This document shows, in pieces, positions 9,765 to 18,972 of a stretch of DNA of 64,000 bases. The translations under genes and the position numbers were made by a program. This stretch comes from Acidobacteriota bacterium (GTDB taxonomy: Bacteria > Acidobacteriota > Vicinamibacteria > Vicinamibacterales > CAVVIG01). The DNA lies in the NCBI GenBank assembly GCA_003222395.1, contig QHWB01000048.1:1-64000 (forward strand), given 5' to 3'. How positions within the stretch are numbered: the stretch's first letter is position 1; the number at the start of each line of letters is the position of its first letter. The notes beneath the pieces are model-generated. The model worked only from the letters and a program-made list of their open reading frames with translations, was not told where the DNA came from and did no database searches.

Positions 9765-9804
9765 GAGAATGATCCGAAGGTCCGGAGGGATGGGACTTAC
9801 GTCC
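9765..9804 (-). promoter_or_regulatory. Operator-like element, copy B, upstream of the sigma-54 activator
   Basis: On the minus strand this reads GGACGTAAGTCC (9793-9804), an 8-bp spacer, CCGGACCTTCG, two bases, and TCATTCTC. It aligns with copy A at 8464-8507 over about 43 bp, although the surrounding DNA differs. It lies about 82 bp upstream of the GTG start at 9716. The conserved dyad plus conserved 3' block suggests a binding site with a fixed spacing to a promoter element. Confidence 0.55.
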
Positions 9805-9850
9805 TACGACGCGCCCGCGGCGTCAGGGTGGCCGCGAGCGCCGGACGATC

Positions 9851-10564
9851 CTACCGACGCACGCCGACCGCGACGCCGCGGCGCTGGTCGTCCACAGACG
9901 CTTCGAGATGGTGATGCACCGCAAACAGCGCCAGCTCCAGACGATTGGCGACCCCAAGCTTGTTGAAGATGTTCGTGAGGTGGTGCTTGACCGTCTTGAC
10001 GCTGATCGCGAACTTCTGCGCGATGTCGACGTTGGGGTATCCCGCAACGACCGTCGCGACGATCTCCAGCTCGCGCGAGGTGAGGCCGAACGTGGGCCGC
10101 AGCGCATCGGCCGCCGGTTCCGCCGCGCGCTTGCGCATGCTGTCGATCAGATCGCCCACGCATTCGCGGCCGACCCAGTACTGGCCCGCCATCACCGTGC
10201 GGATACTCTTGAACACGAGCTCGCTCGCCGACTGTTTCATCACGACGCCGCGCGCGCCGAGCTGCAGCGCTTCGACCACGTCGGAGTCGCCGACTTCGGT
10301 CGCCATGAGCAGCGTGCGCGTCGCGCAGTTCATCGTCGACAGCTCGCGAAGCGCGTCGAGCCCTGGCGTCACCGGCATGCATAAATCGAGGAGCAGAATG
10401 TCCGGCCGCAGATCCTGGACCATCGTCACCGCTGCACGCCCGTCGTTGGCTTCCCCGACGACCCGCATGCCTCGATCGGTCTCGAGCAGCGACCGAAGGG
10501 CAGCACGGAACAGCGGATGATCGTCGGCAATGATGAGGTTCGTGGTCGCATCCGTAATACTCAT
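9851..10564 (-). CDS. NarL/FixJ-type (LuxR HTH) response regulator
   Basis: The 237-aa protein has an N-terminal receiver domain with acidic pair IIADDHP, phospho-acceptor Asp60 in DILLLDLCMP and conserved Lys110 in GVVMK. A C-terminal LuxR-type helix-turn-helix follows at about 158-220 (LTSRELEIVATV, ISVKTVKHHLTNIFNKLGV). It should bind DNA as a phosphorylation-dependent dimer. No histidine kinase is encoded nearby. It lies upstream of, and on the same strand as, the sigma-54 activator, so the two may form a regulatory cascade. The ATG at 10564 follows an AT-rich upstream region of about 250 bp (10565-10817), which probably holds its promoter and that of the divergent PilZ gene. Confidence 0.93.
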   Translation of the reverse strand: MSITDATTNLIIADDHPLFRAALRSLLETDRGMRVVGEANDGRAAVTMVQDLRPDILLLDLCMPVTPGLDALRELSTMNCATRTLLMATEVGDSDVVEALQLGARGVVMKQSASELVFKSIRTVMAGQYWVGRECVGDLIDSMRKRAAEPAADALRPTFGLTSRELEIVATVVAGYPNVDIAQKFAISVKTVKHHLTNIFNKLGVANRLELALFAVHHHLEASVDDQRRGVAVGVRR

Positions 10565-10817
10565 CGTTTCTCTCTCGGCTGAGCGATTATTGTCTCGTGC
10601 CGTGGTGTCCTTCGGTGAGTTCTAAACGTCCACCATTGCACGGAGCTGAGCTGTCGTTAAAGTCATTTTGAACGAAAAATGAAAAGCCGAACGCAAAAAT
10701 TTCTCGTGTATCTATTGGGATAATCGAAAGTCGGGCGTAACTCTTCGGGACTCCCAGCAATCTACCAGGCCAGTACAATTACAAATTGGTATGGGGTTTG
10801 CTGAACCCCAACCTTGA

Positions 10818-11138
10818 GTGCGGGCTCCCCGGTTTCCCCTTCAACTTGCGGTGCGCTACCGTCAGGTCGGCGCTGGCGACTGGTGTGTCGGCCGCACCGA
10901 GAACATCTCGCGATCCGGGGTCCTGGTCCGGACCGAAGAGCCGGTCGAAGTCGACGTGCCAATCGAACTGCGTCTCGAGATGCCGGTGATTCCGGCGCAC
11001 CACGAGCCGGCCGAAATCTGGTGTCGCGGCCGTGTCGTGCGAACCGTCGCGTCGGCGGACCACCCTTCGACGCGGTACGCGGTCGCGATCGAGGAATACG
11101 ACTTCCTGCCGCCGTCCGCCGAATTCCTCACGCACTAA
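10818..11138 (+). CDS. PilZ-domain protein
   Basis: The 106-aa single-domain protein carries an N-terminal arginine pair (RFPLQLAVRYR) and a downstream NISRSG segment, matching the RxxxR and (D/N)xSxxG signatures of PilZ domains that bind cyclic di-GMP. The GTG start at 10818 is fixed by an in-frame stop codon immediately before it. Stand-alone PilZ proteins usually relay c-di-GMP to motility, secretion or polysaccharide machinery. Its stop codon directly abuts the stop of the convergent udgX gene. Confidence 0.85.
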   Translation: MRAPRFPLQLAVRYRQVGAGDWCVGRTENISRSGVLVRTEEPVEVDVPIELRLEMPVIPAHHEPAEIWCRGRVVRTVASADHPSTRYAVAIEEYDFLPPSAEFLTH

Positions 11139-11771
11139 TCAACGCAGCGCTTTCGCAACCTTTCGCAAATCGTCGGTGAAGCGCTCCATTTCCTGACGGC
11201 GTGTGTCGTCGTCGGGAGCGCGGAGAATCGAGGACGGATGGACCGTCGCGAGGACAAGCGGGGCAAGCGACGACGCGATGAACTCGCCGCGGTGCGCGGT
11301 CACCTTGAACTGACGGCCGATGAGCGCCTGGGCCGCCGTCGCGCCCAGGCAGACGATCGCGCGCGGCTTGACGAGTTGAATCTCAGTATCGAGCCACGGC
11401 CGGCACGCCGCAATCTCGCCGGCGTTCGGTTTCTTGTGAATGCGTCGCTTGCCGCGCGGCTCCCACTTGAAGTGCTTGACGACGTTGGTGACGTAGACCG
11501 CGGCGCGATCGATGCCGGCGTCCTCGAGCGCGCGATCGAGCAGCTTGCCGGCCGGTCCGACGAACGGATGTCCCGCGAGGTCTTCGGCATCGCCCGGCTG
11601 CTCGCCGACGAGCATGAGCTCAGCTTTGCGCCCGCCTTCGCCGAAGACGGTCTGCGTGCCTCGCTTGTACAGATCGCAAGCCTGACAGTCTCTCGCCGCC
11701 TCGCGGACGGTGGACAGCGTCGGTCGATCAGGAATCCGTTCGGCGGCGTCGGGTCGCGGGCGTTTCGGCAT
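11139..11771 (-). CDS. udgX: UdgX-type uracil-DNA glycosylase (covalent uracil-DNA binder)
   Basis: The 210-aa protein has the iron-sulfur cysteines CQAC (Cys29, Cys32), motif A GEQPGD (56-61), FVGPAGKLLDRAL, the insertion KRRIH (108-112) and motif B HPSSILR (178-184). KRRIH is the hallmark of UdgX, where the histidine forms a covalent bond with the abasic site left after uracil excision, in place of simple product release. The ATG at 11771 is the first plausible start and gives the normal length; it lies within the 3' end of queG, overlapping by 44 bp on the same strand, so the two are probably co-transcribed. Confidence 0.92.
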   Translation of the reverse strand: MPKRPRPDAAERIPDRPTLSTVREAARDCQACDLYKRGTQTVFGEGGRKAELMLVGEQPGDAEDLAGHPFVGPAGKLLDRALEDAGIDRAAVYVTNVVKHFKWEPRGKRRIHKKPNAGEIAACRPWLDTEIQLVKPRAIVCLGATAAQALIGRQFKVTAHRGEFIASSLAPLVLATVHPSSILRAPDDDTRRQEMERFTDDLRKVAKALR

Positions 11772-12705
11772 CGCAGGCGTTTCCGAGCGCGGTGTCGATG
11801 TTTCGTCGCAAGCCTTGTACCCTCGTACGGCGCATCGCGCTTCCGCGCAGCGAATCGGCCAGCTCATCGTCTGTGCAGCCGGCAAGCGTAAGGAGATCGA
11901 CGCGGTCCCACACCGACCGCGGCTGCCACGCGCGATCCGGCGACCGCGGCGGCGTCGCATTCCAAGGACACACTTCCTGGCAGATGTCGCAGCCGTATAT
12001 GTGCGTGCCGATGGCGGCACGCATTGCCTCGGGGATGTCGCCGCGCAGCTCGATCGTGAGATACGAGATGCAGCGATTCGAGTCGAGGACGCCCGGCGCG
12101 ACGATCGCACCGGTCGGACACGCCTCGAGGCACAACGTGCACGTGCCGCAGCGATCGAGCGCCGCGAGGTCGACCTCGAGCGGCAGACTGCAAATGATCA
12201 CGCCGAGGAAAATCCACGATCCGATCTCGGGATTGATGACGCAGGTGTTCTTCCCGATCCACCCGATGCCGGCGTGCTGCGCATAGACGCGCTCCTGCAC
12301 CGGTCCTGTGTCGACGTAGGCGCGCGCCTCGAACGGTTCGGCCGCCTCGTGCCGCATCCACGAGAGCAGCGCGTCGAGACGGCCGCCGATGACATCGTGA
12401 TAGTCGTCGCCCCACGCGTAGCGCGCGACGTGAGCGCGCCCGGCGTCCGCGCACTCGGTCGAATACGGACGATCCGTGTTGTAGTTGGTCGCCGTGACGA
12501 CGACGGTGCGCGCCGACGGCAGGACGTTGCGAACGTCGGCGCGGCGCGCGGCCGATCGGTGCAGGTACGTCATCTCGCCCGCGTACCCGCGTTCGAGCCA
12601 CTCTCGAAAGAATGTCAGTTCAGGAAGATCGCCGGCCGGCGCGATACCGCACAAATCGAATCCGAGCCCACGTGCCTTGTCCTTGATCGTCGATGAAGTG
12701 AGCAT
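11728..12705 (-). CDS. queG: Epoxyqueuosine reductase
   Basis: The 325-aa protein catalyses the last step of queuosine formation in tRNA anticodons, reducing epoxyqueuosine with cobalamin and two 4Fe-4S clusters. Cluster motifs CGTCTLCLEACP (about 185-196) and CDICQEVCPWN (about 240-250) are visible, along with the N-terminal YAGEMTYL region and GWIGKNTCVI. The C-terminal HEAT-like segment seen in many homologues is short here. The 3' end overlaps udgX. Confidence 0.93.
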   Translation of the reverse strand: MLTSSTIKDKARGLGFDLCGIAPAGDLPELTFFREWLERGYAGEMTYLHRSAARRADVRNVLPSARTVVVTATNYNTDRPYSTECADAGRAHVARYAWGDDYHDVIGGRLDALLSWMRHEAAEPFEARAYVDTGPVQERVYAQHAGIGWIGKNTCVINPEIGSWIFLGVIICSLPLEVDLAALDRCGTCTLCLEACPTGAIVAPGVLDSNRCISYLTIELRGDIPEAMRAAIGTHIYGCDICQEVCPWNATPPRSPDRAWQPRSVWDRVDLLTLAGCTDDELADSLRGSAMRRTRVQGLRRNIDTALGNACDAETPATRRRRTDS

Positions 12706-12749
12706 CGGGTTACGCTCGCCTGAGGGCTCGCGCTACGTCTCGGCTCGCG

Positions 12750-15500
12750 TCATTTCTTTCCCACAAGCTGTCGCAGCACGTACGGCAGAATCCCGCCGTG
12801 TCTGAACGCGACGAGCTCCTCGGGCGTGTCGATGCGTGCGACTGCCTGGAACTCCGTCGGCTTTCCCCCGCTCACGGCACGCACGGTGGTCGTCCCGCCC
12901 GGCTTCAGACCTTGCGCGATCCCCACGAGCTCGTAGGTTTCGCGCCCCGAGAGACCCAGCTTTGGCGCCGAATCGCCGCTCTGAAACTGCAGCGGCAGCA
13001 CGCCCATGTTCACCAGATTGCTGCGATGGATGCGTTCGAAGCTCTCGGCGATCACCGCCTTGACGCCGAGCAGCAGTGTGCCCTTCGCTGCCCAGTCGCG
13101 CGAAGATCCGGATCCGTATTCCCTCCCGGCGATGACGAGCAGCGGGACGTTCGCGCCCTTGTATTTCATCGCGGCGTCGTAGATCGGCATCACGTCGCCG
13201 TCCGGCATGTATGTGGTCCATCCGCCTTCGGTGCCCGGCGCGAGCTGATTGCGCAGCCGCACGTTCGCGAAGGTGCCGCGCATCATCACCTCGTGGTTGC
13301 CCCGGCGTGCGCCGTAGGAGTTGAAGTCCTTCGGATCGACGCCGTGCGCGATCAAGTATTTGCCCGCCGGGCTGTCTTTCTTGATCGATCCGGCCGGCGA
13401 AATGTGATCGGTGGTGATGCTGTCGCCGAGCAGCGCGAGCACGCGCGCGCCCGAGATATCGACGACGGCCGCCGTCTCCATCGTCAGCTGCTCGAAGAAC
13501 GGCGGGTTGCGGATGTAGGTCGAGTCGGCCTCCCACGCGTACCTGTCGCCGGTCGGCACCTTAAGGTTGCGCCAGCGTTCATCGCCGGTGAACACGTCGG
13601 CGTATTGCTGGTGGAACATGTCGGAGGTGACTGCGCTGAGCATCGTCTCCTGGATCTCGCGCTCGGTGGGCCACAAATCGCGCAGGTAAACCGGCTCCCC
13701 GTCCTTGTCGATTCCGATCGGCTCCGTCGTGAGATCGAGCGTCATGCGGCCGGCCAGCGCGTACGCCACGACCAGCGGCGGCGACCCGAGATAGTTCGCG
13801 CGCACCTGCTGCTGAATGCGTCCCTCGAAGTTGCGGTTGCCGCTCAGCACTGAGACGACGACGAGATTGCGGGCATCCACTTCTGCGGAGACGTCGTCGG
13901 GCAACGGCCCGCTGTTCCCGATGCACGTCGTGCACCCGTAGCCGACGAGATTGAATCCGAGCTCGTCGAGATACGGCTGCAGCCCCGACTTGCGCAAGTA
14001 CTCGGTCACCACCTTCGATCCCGGCGCAAGGCTCGTCTTCACCCACGGTTGACGCTTCAGGCCGCGCTCCACTGCCTTTCTCGCGACGAGACCGGCGCCG
14101 ATCATCACGCTCGGGTTCGACGTGTTCGTGCAGCTCGTGATTGCGGCGATCACCACCGAGCCGTGATCCAGCGCCGTCGCGATAGCCGGCACATCGGCCA
14201 CCGCCACGGCGCCGCCGCCGCTCATGGTCGCCGATACATGCGCCGATCCGCCGGCCTCGGCGCTCGACTTGGTCGATCGAGGCGAGACCGCCATCATCGA
14301 CGTGAGCGCCGACTGAAAGCCGCTCTTCGCCTGTTTGAGCGAGACGCGATCCTGCGGCCGCTTCGGTCCCGCGAGACTCGGCTCCACGGTCGCGAGATCG
14401 AGATCGATCGTCTCGGAATAAACCGAATCCGGCTGGTCCGCGCGCCGGAACAATCCCTGCGCCTTCGCGTACGCGTCCACGAGCTCCACGCGCGACTCGT
14501 CGCGGCCGGTGAGTCGCAGGTAGTCGAGCGTCATCTCGTCGATCGGGAAGATCGCAATCGTGGCGCCGTACTCGGGACACATGTTGCCGAGCGTCGCGCG
14601 ATCCGCAATCGTCAGATGCTCGAGGCCGGGGCCGTAGAACTCGACGAACTTGCCGACGACGCCGTGCTTGCGGAGCCGCTCGGTGATCGTCAGCACGAGA
14701 TCGGTCGCCGTCGCGCCTTCGAGCATTTCGCCCACCAGCCGGAATCCGAGCACCTGCGGAATCAGCATCGAAATCGGCTGGCCGAGCATCGCGGCTTCGG
14801 CTTCGATGCCACCGACGCCCCAGCCCACGACGCCAAGACCATTCACCATCGTCGTGTGCGAGTCCGTGCCGACGAGCGTGTCGGGATAAGCGAACGTCCC
14901 GTCGGCCGTGTCGGCCGACATGATGACCCGCGCGAGATACTCGAGATTCACCTGGTGAACGATGCCCGTGTCCGGCGGCACGACCCGGAAGTTGCGGAAG
15001 GCGCTCTGGCCCCAGCGCAGAAACGAGTAGCGTTCCTTGTTTCGCGAGAACTCGAGCTCGGCGTTCAGCTGAAACGCGTCCGGGCGCCCGAAGTAATCGA
15101 CCTGCACCGAGTGATCGATCACCAGTTCGACCGGCTGCAGCGGGTTCACCTTGTTCGGGTCGCCGCCGAGCCTGGCGATGCCGTCGCGCATTGCGGCGAG
15201 ATCGACGACGGCCGGCACGCCGGTGAAATCCTGTAACAGCACGCGTGCGGGCGCGAACGAGATCTCCTTCTGCGCGGCGCTTTTCAGATCCCACCGCGCG
15301 AGCGCCTCGACGTCGGCCGCCTTCACGAACCGCCCGTCCTCGTGGCGAAGCAGATTCTCGAGGAGGATCTTCATCGAGTACGGAAGGCGTGCGACGTCGG
15401 CGAAGCCCGCCTGCTCGAGCGCACGCAGGCTGTAGGTCTGGAACGTGCGCCCGCCGACCGCGAGCGCGGTGCGCGAGCCGAAGCTGTTCACGGTCGACAT
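12750..15500 (-). CDS. acnA: Aconitate hydratase A
   Basis: This 916-aa aconitase of the AcnA/IRP1 type interconverts citrate and isocitrate in the TCA cycle. The cluster-ligating cysteines appear in SCTNTSNP and [13 protein letters not shown]; other landmarks are [12 protein letters not shown], the swivel domain [15 protein letters not shown] and the active-site segment [14 protein letters not shown] linker of about 30 residues rich in Ser and Gly (near residue 410, [14 protein letters not shown]) is inserted as in other bacterial AcnA proteins. It is monocistronic by spacing: 44 bp precede queG downstream, and a 311-bp intergenic region separates it from the divergent amt gene. Confidence 0.97.
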   Translation of the reverse strand: MSTVNSFGSRTALAVGGRTFQTYSLRALEQAGFADVARLPYSMKILLENLLRHEDGRFVKAADVEALARWDLKSAAQKEISFAPARVLLQDFTGVPAVVDLAAMRDGIARLGGDPNKVNPLQPVELVIDHSVQVDYFGRPDAFQLNAELEFSRNKERYSFLRWGQSAFRNFRVVPPDTGIVHQVNLEYLARVIMSADTADGTFAYPDTLVGTDSHTTMVNGLGVVGWGVGGIEAEAAMLGQPISMLIPQVLGFRLVGEMLEGATATDLVLTITERLRKHGVVGKFVEFYGPGLEHLTIADRATLGNMCPEYGATIAIFPIDEMTLDYLRLTGRDESRVELVDAYAKAQGLFRRADQPDSVYSETIDLDLATVEPSLAGPKRPQDRVSLKQAKSGFQSALTSMMAVSPRSTKSSAEAGGSAHVSATMSGGGAVAVADVPAIATALDHGSVVIAAITSCTNTSNPSVMIGAGLVARKAVERGLKRQPWVKTSLAPGSKVVTEYLRKSGLQPYLDELGFNLVGYGCTTCIGNSGPLPDDVSAEVDARNLVVVSVLSGNRNFEGRIQQQVRANYLGSPPLVVAYALAGRMTLDLTTEPIGIDKDGEPVYLRDLWPTEREIQETMLSAVTSDMFHQQYADVFTGDERWRNLKVPTGDRYAWEADSTYIRNPPFFEQLTMETAAVVDISGARVLALLGDSITTDHISPAGSIKKDSPAGKYLIAHGVDPKDFNSYGARRGNHEVMMRGTFANVRLRNQLAPGTEGGWTTYMPDGDVMPIYDAAMKYKGANVPLLVIAGREYGSGSSRDWAAKGTLLLGVKAVIAESFERIHRSNLVNMGVLPLQFQSGDSAPKLGLSGRETYELVGIAQGLKPGGTTTVRAVSGGKPTEFQAVARIDTPEELVAFRHGGILPYVLRQLVGKK

Positions 15501-15685
15501 GTTGCGAAATCCTCGAAAACTTCATCGTACCACGCACAACGCAGCGACGTGGACGCTCGGCTCGAGCCTCGCGCTCCAGCGCCTGCCGCGGAACTCCTCA
15601 GCGCCTGACACAGGAACTCCAGGCTTACTGCGTTCAACTGCATGGAGGGCGAAGGCTTCAGTCGAGCGGGCGCGCACACGAAACA

Positions 15686-15700
15686 GTGCAGATTCTGCAC
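15686..15700. promoter_or_regulatory. Perfect dyad GTGCAG-ATT-CTGCAC in the acnA/amt intergenic region
   Basis: A 6-bp perfect inverted repeat with a 3-bp centre lies 112-126 bp upstream of amt. Two direct copies of GTGCATAT follow at 15737-15744 and 15759-15766. TGCA-containing dyads upstream of ammonium transporter genes recall NtrC-type enhancer sites, but the spacing here does not match the standard 17-bp NtrC site. The rest of the 311-bp gap (15501-15811) shows no coding sequence. Confidence 0.4.
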
Positions 15701-15767
15701 ATTGAAGTGTCTAGCCAACCGTGTGGTGGCCTAATAGTGCATATATGATGTCTATTTCGTGCATATC

Positions 15768-15782
15768 TGGCACAATTCTGGT
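15768..15782 (+). promoter_or_regulatory. Possible sigma-54-like promoter of amt
   Basis: TGGCAC at 15768-15773 matches a perfect -24 box. The -12 position 10 bp later reads GT, not the usual GC, so the match is partial. A start near 15793 would leave a leader of about 19 nt containing the ribosome-binding sequence GGTAGAGG before the ATG at 15812. Sigma-54 control would fit an ammonium transporter. Confidence 0.35.
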
Positions 15783-15811
15783 AACATCACGGCAAATGGA
15801 AGGTAGAGGCG

Positions 15812-17191
15812 ATGACGCTGGAACAAGTGAGGAGCAAAACGGAAAGGATTCGGGAATTCACAGCACTGCCGTTCCTGCTGCTGGCCGTTGTAAGCGTGCT
15901 CGGCGTGGTCGTTCGGCCCGCGGCGCAGCCGATTACGGGCGGTCCGGTGAACAGTGGCGATGTCGCATGGATGCTGACCGCCACGGGCCTCGTGCTGCTC
16001 ATGACGCCGGGCCTCTCGTTCTTCTACGGCGGCATGGTCCGCACCAAGAACGTCGTGTCGACGATGCTGCAGAGTTTCGTCACGATGGGTGTCATCAGCA
16101 TTCTGTGGATTGTCGTCGGCTTCAGCCTCGCGTTCGGCGACAGCATTAACGGCCTCATCGGCGATCCGCGCACGTTCTTCATGTTCACGCGCGTCGGCAC
16201 GCTCACGCACCCCGGTCTCGCGCCGACGATTCCGCTGCTCATGTTCGCGCTGTTCCAGTTGAAGTTCGCCATCATCACGCCGGCGCTCATCACCGGATCG
16301 TTCGCCGAACGCGTGCGGTTCTCAAGCTACCTGCTGTTCATGTGTCTGTTCAGCGTCGTCATCTACTCGCCGCTGGCGCACTGGACGTGGCATCCGGACG
16401 GGTTCCTGCACAAGCTAGGCGTCCTCGACTTCGCAGGCGGAACAGTGGTGCACATGTCCGCGGGGTTTGCGGCGCTCGCCGGCGCGATGACGCTGGGTCG
16501 GCGCCACGTGCACCGGAACGGCGAAGCGCACACGCCGGCCAACATCCCGTTCGTCATCCTCGGCACCGGCATGTTGTGGTTTGGCTGGTTCGGGTTCAAC
16601 GCCGGCTCCGCGCTGTCGGCCTCGGGTCAGGCTGCGATGGCGTTCGCGACGACGAACACCGCGTCGGCGGCAGCGGCGCTCGCGTGGATCTTTTTCGATC
16701 GCCTGCGCGGCCACAAACCCTCGGCGCTCGGCGCCTGCGTCGGCGCGGTCGTCGGCCTCGTGGCGATTACACCGGCTGCCGGCTTCGTCAGCATCGGCGA
16801 GAGCATCTTCATCGGAACCGTCGCCAGTGTCGTGTCGAACCTCTGCGTCCACTGGAAGAACAAGGCGTCGACGCTCGACGACACGCTCGACGTCTTTCCA
16901 TGCCATGGCGTCGGCGGCATGGTCGGCATGTTGATGACGGGAATCTTCGCCAAGGACGTCGGCCTGACATCGGGTGCGACGCAGACATTCTTTGTCCACT
17001 GCGGCGCGTTGTTTTTCGTGGCAGCGTTCTCGTTCGGCGGCTCGTGGCTGCTCTACAAGCTGACCGACATGATCATCCCGCTGCGCGTGTCGGAGGAACA
17101 GGAAGCCGTAGGGCTCGACATCAGCCAGCACGGCGAGGTCATGCAGGACATGACGCCCGTCGCCGCGCCGCTGCTCGCCAGGACCGCGTGA
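15812..17191 (+). CDS. amt: Ammonium transporter (Amt/MEP/Rh family)
   Basis: This 459-aa polytopic inner-membrane protein has about 11 membrane spans after an N-terminal hydrophobic segment (LPFLLLAVVSVLGVVV). Family landmarks include LMTPGLSFFYGGMV, GSFAERVRF, the first pore histidine in DFAGGTVVHMSAGF and the second in DVFPCHGVGGMVG. It takes up ammonium or ammonia for assimilation. No PII gene (glnK) sits beside it, which is unusual since amt and glnK are commonly paired. The next gene, a PLP decarboxylase, begins 7 bp after the stop, so the two are probably one transcript. Confidence 0.97.
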   Translation: MTLEQVRSKTERIREFTALPFLLLAVVSVLGVVVRPAAQPITGGPVNSGDVAWMLTATGLVLLMTPGLSFFYGGMVRTKNVVSTMLQSFVTMGVISILWIVVGFSLAFGDSINGLIGDPRTFFMFTRVGTLTHPGLAPTIPLLMFALFQLKFAIITPALITGSFAERVRFSSYLLFMCLFSVVIYSPLAHWTWHPDGFLHKLGVLDFAGGTVVHMSAGFAALAGAMTLGRRHVHRNGEAHTPANIPFVILGTGMLWFGWFGFNAGSALSASGQAAMAFATTNTASAAAALAWIFFDRLRGHKPSALGACVGAVVGLVAITPAAGFVSIGESIFIGTVASVVSNLCVHWKNKASTLDDTLDVFPCHGVGGMVGMLMTGIFAKDVGLTSGATQTFFVHCGALFFVAAFSFGGSWLLYKLTDMIIPLRVSEEQEAVGLDISQHGEVMQDMTPVAAPLLARTA

Positions 17192-17198
17192 CACGCGA

Positions 17199-18638
17199 AT
17201 GGCGTCCGAATGGACCGACGCGGAAATCCGCCGTGTCGGGTATCTCGTCGTCGATCTGATCGCGAAGCACCTCACCGACATTCGTGACCAGCCGGTGTTC
17301 TCGCCCGTTCCTCGGGAGGTGGCGGAACGATTCCTCTCGACGCCTGCGCCGCGGACCGGCGAGTCTGCGGATGAAATCCTCAGCGAATTCGGCGCCGCGA
17401 TCGAGCCTTACCCGTTCGGCAACGGTCATCCGCGATTCTGGGGTTGGGTGAACTCGCCGCCTTCAGTCATGGGCATCTTCGCCGACGCGCTCGCGGCCGC
17501 GATGAACCCGAGCTGCGCGGGCGGTAACCACGCGGCGATTTACGTCGAGCGACAGGTGATCGCGTGGTTCCGCGAGCTGCTCGGATTTCCGACGACCGCG
17601 ATGGGTCTCCTCACGAGCGGCGGATCGATGGCGACGCTCACCGCTCTTGCTGTCGCGCGCCATACGAAGACCGGCTTGGACGTTCGCGCCGACGGTTTAC
17701 GCGGCGCGCCGAACAGGTTCGCCTTCTACGCCTCGTCGCAGGGACACAGCTGCATTCGAAAGGCAGTCGAGCTGCTCGGCTTCGGCAGCGGATCGATGCG
17801 GACGATCGGCGTCGATGCGACCTACCGCATGGATGTCGCTGCGCTCGAGCGCGCGCTGGAGGACGACCGGGCGGCTGGTGTGCGGCCAATCGCGGTGAGC
17901 GCATCGATGGGCACGACGAATACAGGGGCCATCGACGATCTCGACGCGGTTGCGGACGTGTGCAGCCGCCACGGCGTGTGGTTCCACGTCGACGCCGCGT
18001 ACGGCGGTCCGGCAGTGCTCCTGCCTGAATACGCGGCGGCCGCGCGCGGTCTCGCGCGCGCAGATAGCGCCGCGCTCGATCCGCACAAGTGGATGTTCGT
18101 GCCCGTTGAAGCCGGATTCGTCGCCGTCCGCGACGCGGAGGCGATGCGATCGACCTTCAGCCTCGTGCCGCCGTACATCCGCAGCGCGGGCAGCGCGACC
18201 GGAGTCTACGGATTGCCGTGGTTCAGCGAGTACGGATTTCAGCAGACGCGCGGGTTTCGTGCGCTGAAGGTTTGGATGACGATGAAGCACGCGGGGCTGG
18301 ACGGGATCCGCGACAGAGTCGCCGAGAACATCGCGCTCGCTCGATATCTCGCCGAACGCGTGCGCGCGACGCCGCAGCTCGAGCTCGTGGCGCCGCCCGG
18401 CCTCAGCGTCGTATGCTTCTGCCACCGCGGCGGCGCGGATCTGAATCGTGGGCTGCTCGAGCGGCTCCAGCTGTCGGGCGATGCGTTTCTCACCAGCACC
18501 GAATTGGACGGCCGATTCGTCCTCCGAGCCTGCATCGTCAACGACCGCAGCACGCGCAACGATGTCGACCGGATGATCGAGACGGTTGTCCGAATCGGCG
18601 CAGAGCTCACCAGCGGAACTGCCGGCGCATTTCCCTGA
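17199..18638 (+). CDS. Group II pyridoxal-phosphate decarboxylase (aromatic-amino-acid decarboxylase-like)
   Basis: The 479-aa fold-type I PLP enzyme shows the cofactor-stacking His in ASSQGHSC, the PLP-binding Asp in FHVDAAYGG, and the Schiff-base lysine in DPHKWMFVPVEAG. The N-terminal swapped helix segment and PYPFGNGHPRFWGWVNS are typical of the aromatic L-amino-acid/tyrosine/tryptophan decarboxylase group. The substrate cannot be assigned from sequence by eye. It follows amt at 7 bp, so regulation with nitrogen supply is plausible. Its 3' end overlaps a convergent small gene by 32 bp. Confidence 0.92.
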   Translation: MASEWTDAEIRRVGYLVVDLIAKHLTDIRDQPVFSPVPREVAERFLSTPAPRTGESADEILSEFGAAIEPYPFGNGHPRFWGWVNSPPSVMGIFADALAAAMNPSCAGGNHAAIYVERQVIAWFRELLGFPTTAMGLLTSGGSMATLTALAVARHTKTGLDVRADGLRGAPNRFAFYASSQGHSCIRKAVELLGFGSGSMRTIGVDATYRMDVAALERALEDDRAAGVRPIAVSASMGTTNTGAIDDLDAVADVCSRHGVWFHVDAAYGGPAVLLPEYAAAARGLARADSAALDPHKWMFVPVEAGFVAVRDAEAMRSTFSLVPPYIRSAGSATGVYGLPWFSEYGFQQTRGFRALKVWMTMKHAGLDGIRDRVAENIALARYLAERVRATPQLELVAPPGLSVVCFCHRGGADLNRGLLERLQLSGDAFLTSTELDGRFVLRACIVNDRSTRNDVDRMIETVVRIGAELTSGTAGAFP

Positions 18639-18873
18639 GCTGGCGGCGCGCTTCACGCGTGGCCTGCCGGACGGACGCGCGCGCTTCGCGCATCACGTCG
18701 CGGTACGCGTGCCGGAGCGCGCGGCGCTCTTCCGTGCGCGCTCGGAAGATTTCGCGGCGCGCTTCCGCGACCGCTCTTCGAGCGGCGCATCGACCGTAGT
18801 CCCAGCCGTAGACGACGGAAGGCGCCATCAGCACAACCGCCACCAGAATGGCAGCCCGAGACAGGTGTTTCAT
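18607..18873 (-). CDS. Small secreted arginine-rich protein
   Basis: This 88-aa protein has a clear signal peptide (MKHLSRAAILVAVVLMAPSVVYG) followed by about 65 residues, roughly a third of them Arg, with a heptad-like alternation (ARREIFRARTEERRALRHAY) suggesting one long basic helix. The ATG at 18873 has AAGGGCG upstream as a ribosome site. I do not recognise a family. The strongly basic periplasmic product could bind anionic cell-wall polymers, lipid A or nucleic acid; this is speculation. It is divergent from the propeller gene (99-bp gap) and convergent with the decarboxylase. Confidence 0.6.
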   Translation of the reverse strand: MKHLSRAAILVAVVLMAPSVVYGWDYGRCAARRAVAEARREIFRARTEERRALRHAYRDVMREARASVRQATREARRQLREMRRQFRW

Positions 18874-18972
18874 GTCGCCCTTAGACGATTCGGGAGGCCG
18901 GAGGGTTGGCGTACGCGGACACCAGGCGATGAAATGGTCCCATCCCGTGCTGCGCAGCGTAGAATGCGGGCC

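Noticed and set aside
10587-10778. 63-codon frame upstream of the LuxR-type regulator
   Set aside because: No ribosome site and no recognisable features; it lies in the AT-rich region that more likely holds promoters.
13579-15537. 652-codon frame on the minus strand inside acnA
   Set aside because: It overlaps acnA out of frame and has the Arg-rich composition typical of shadow frames in this GC-rich DNA.
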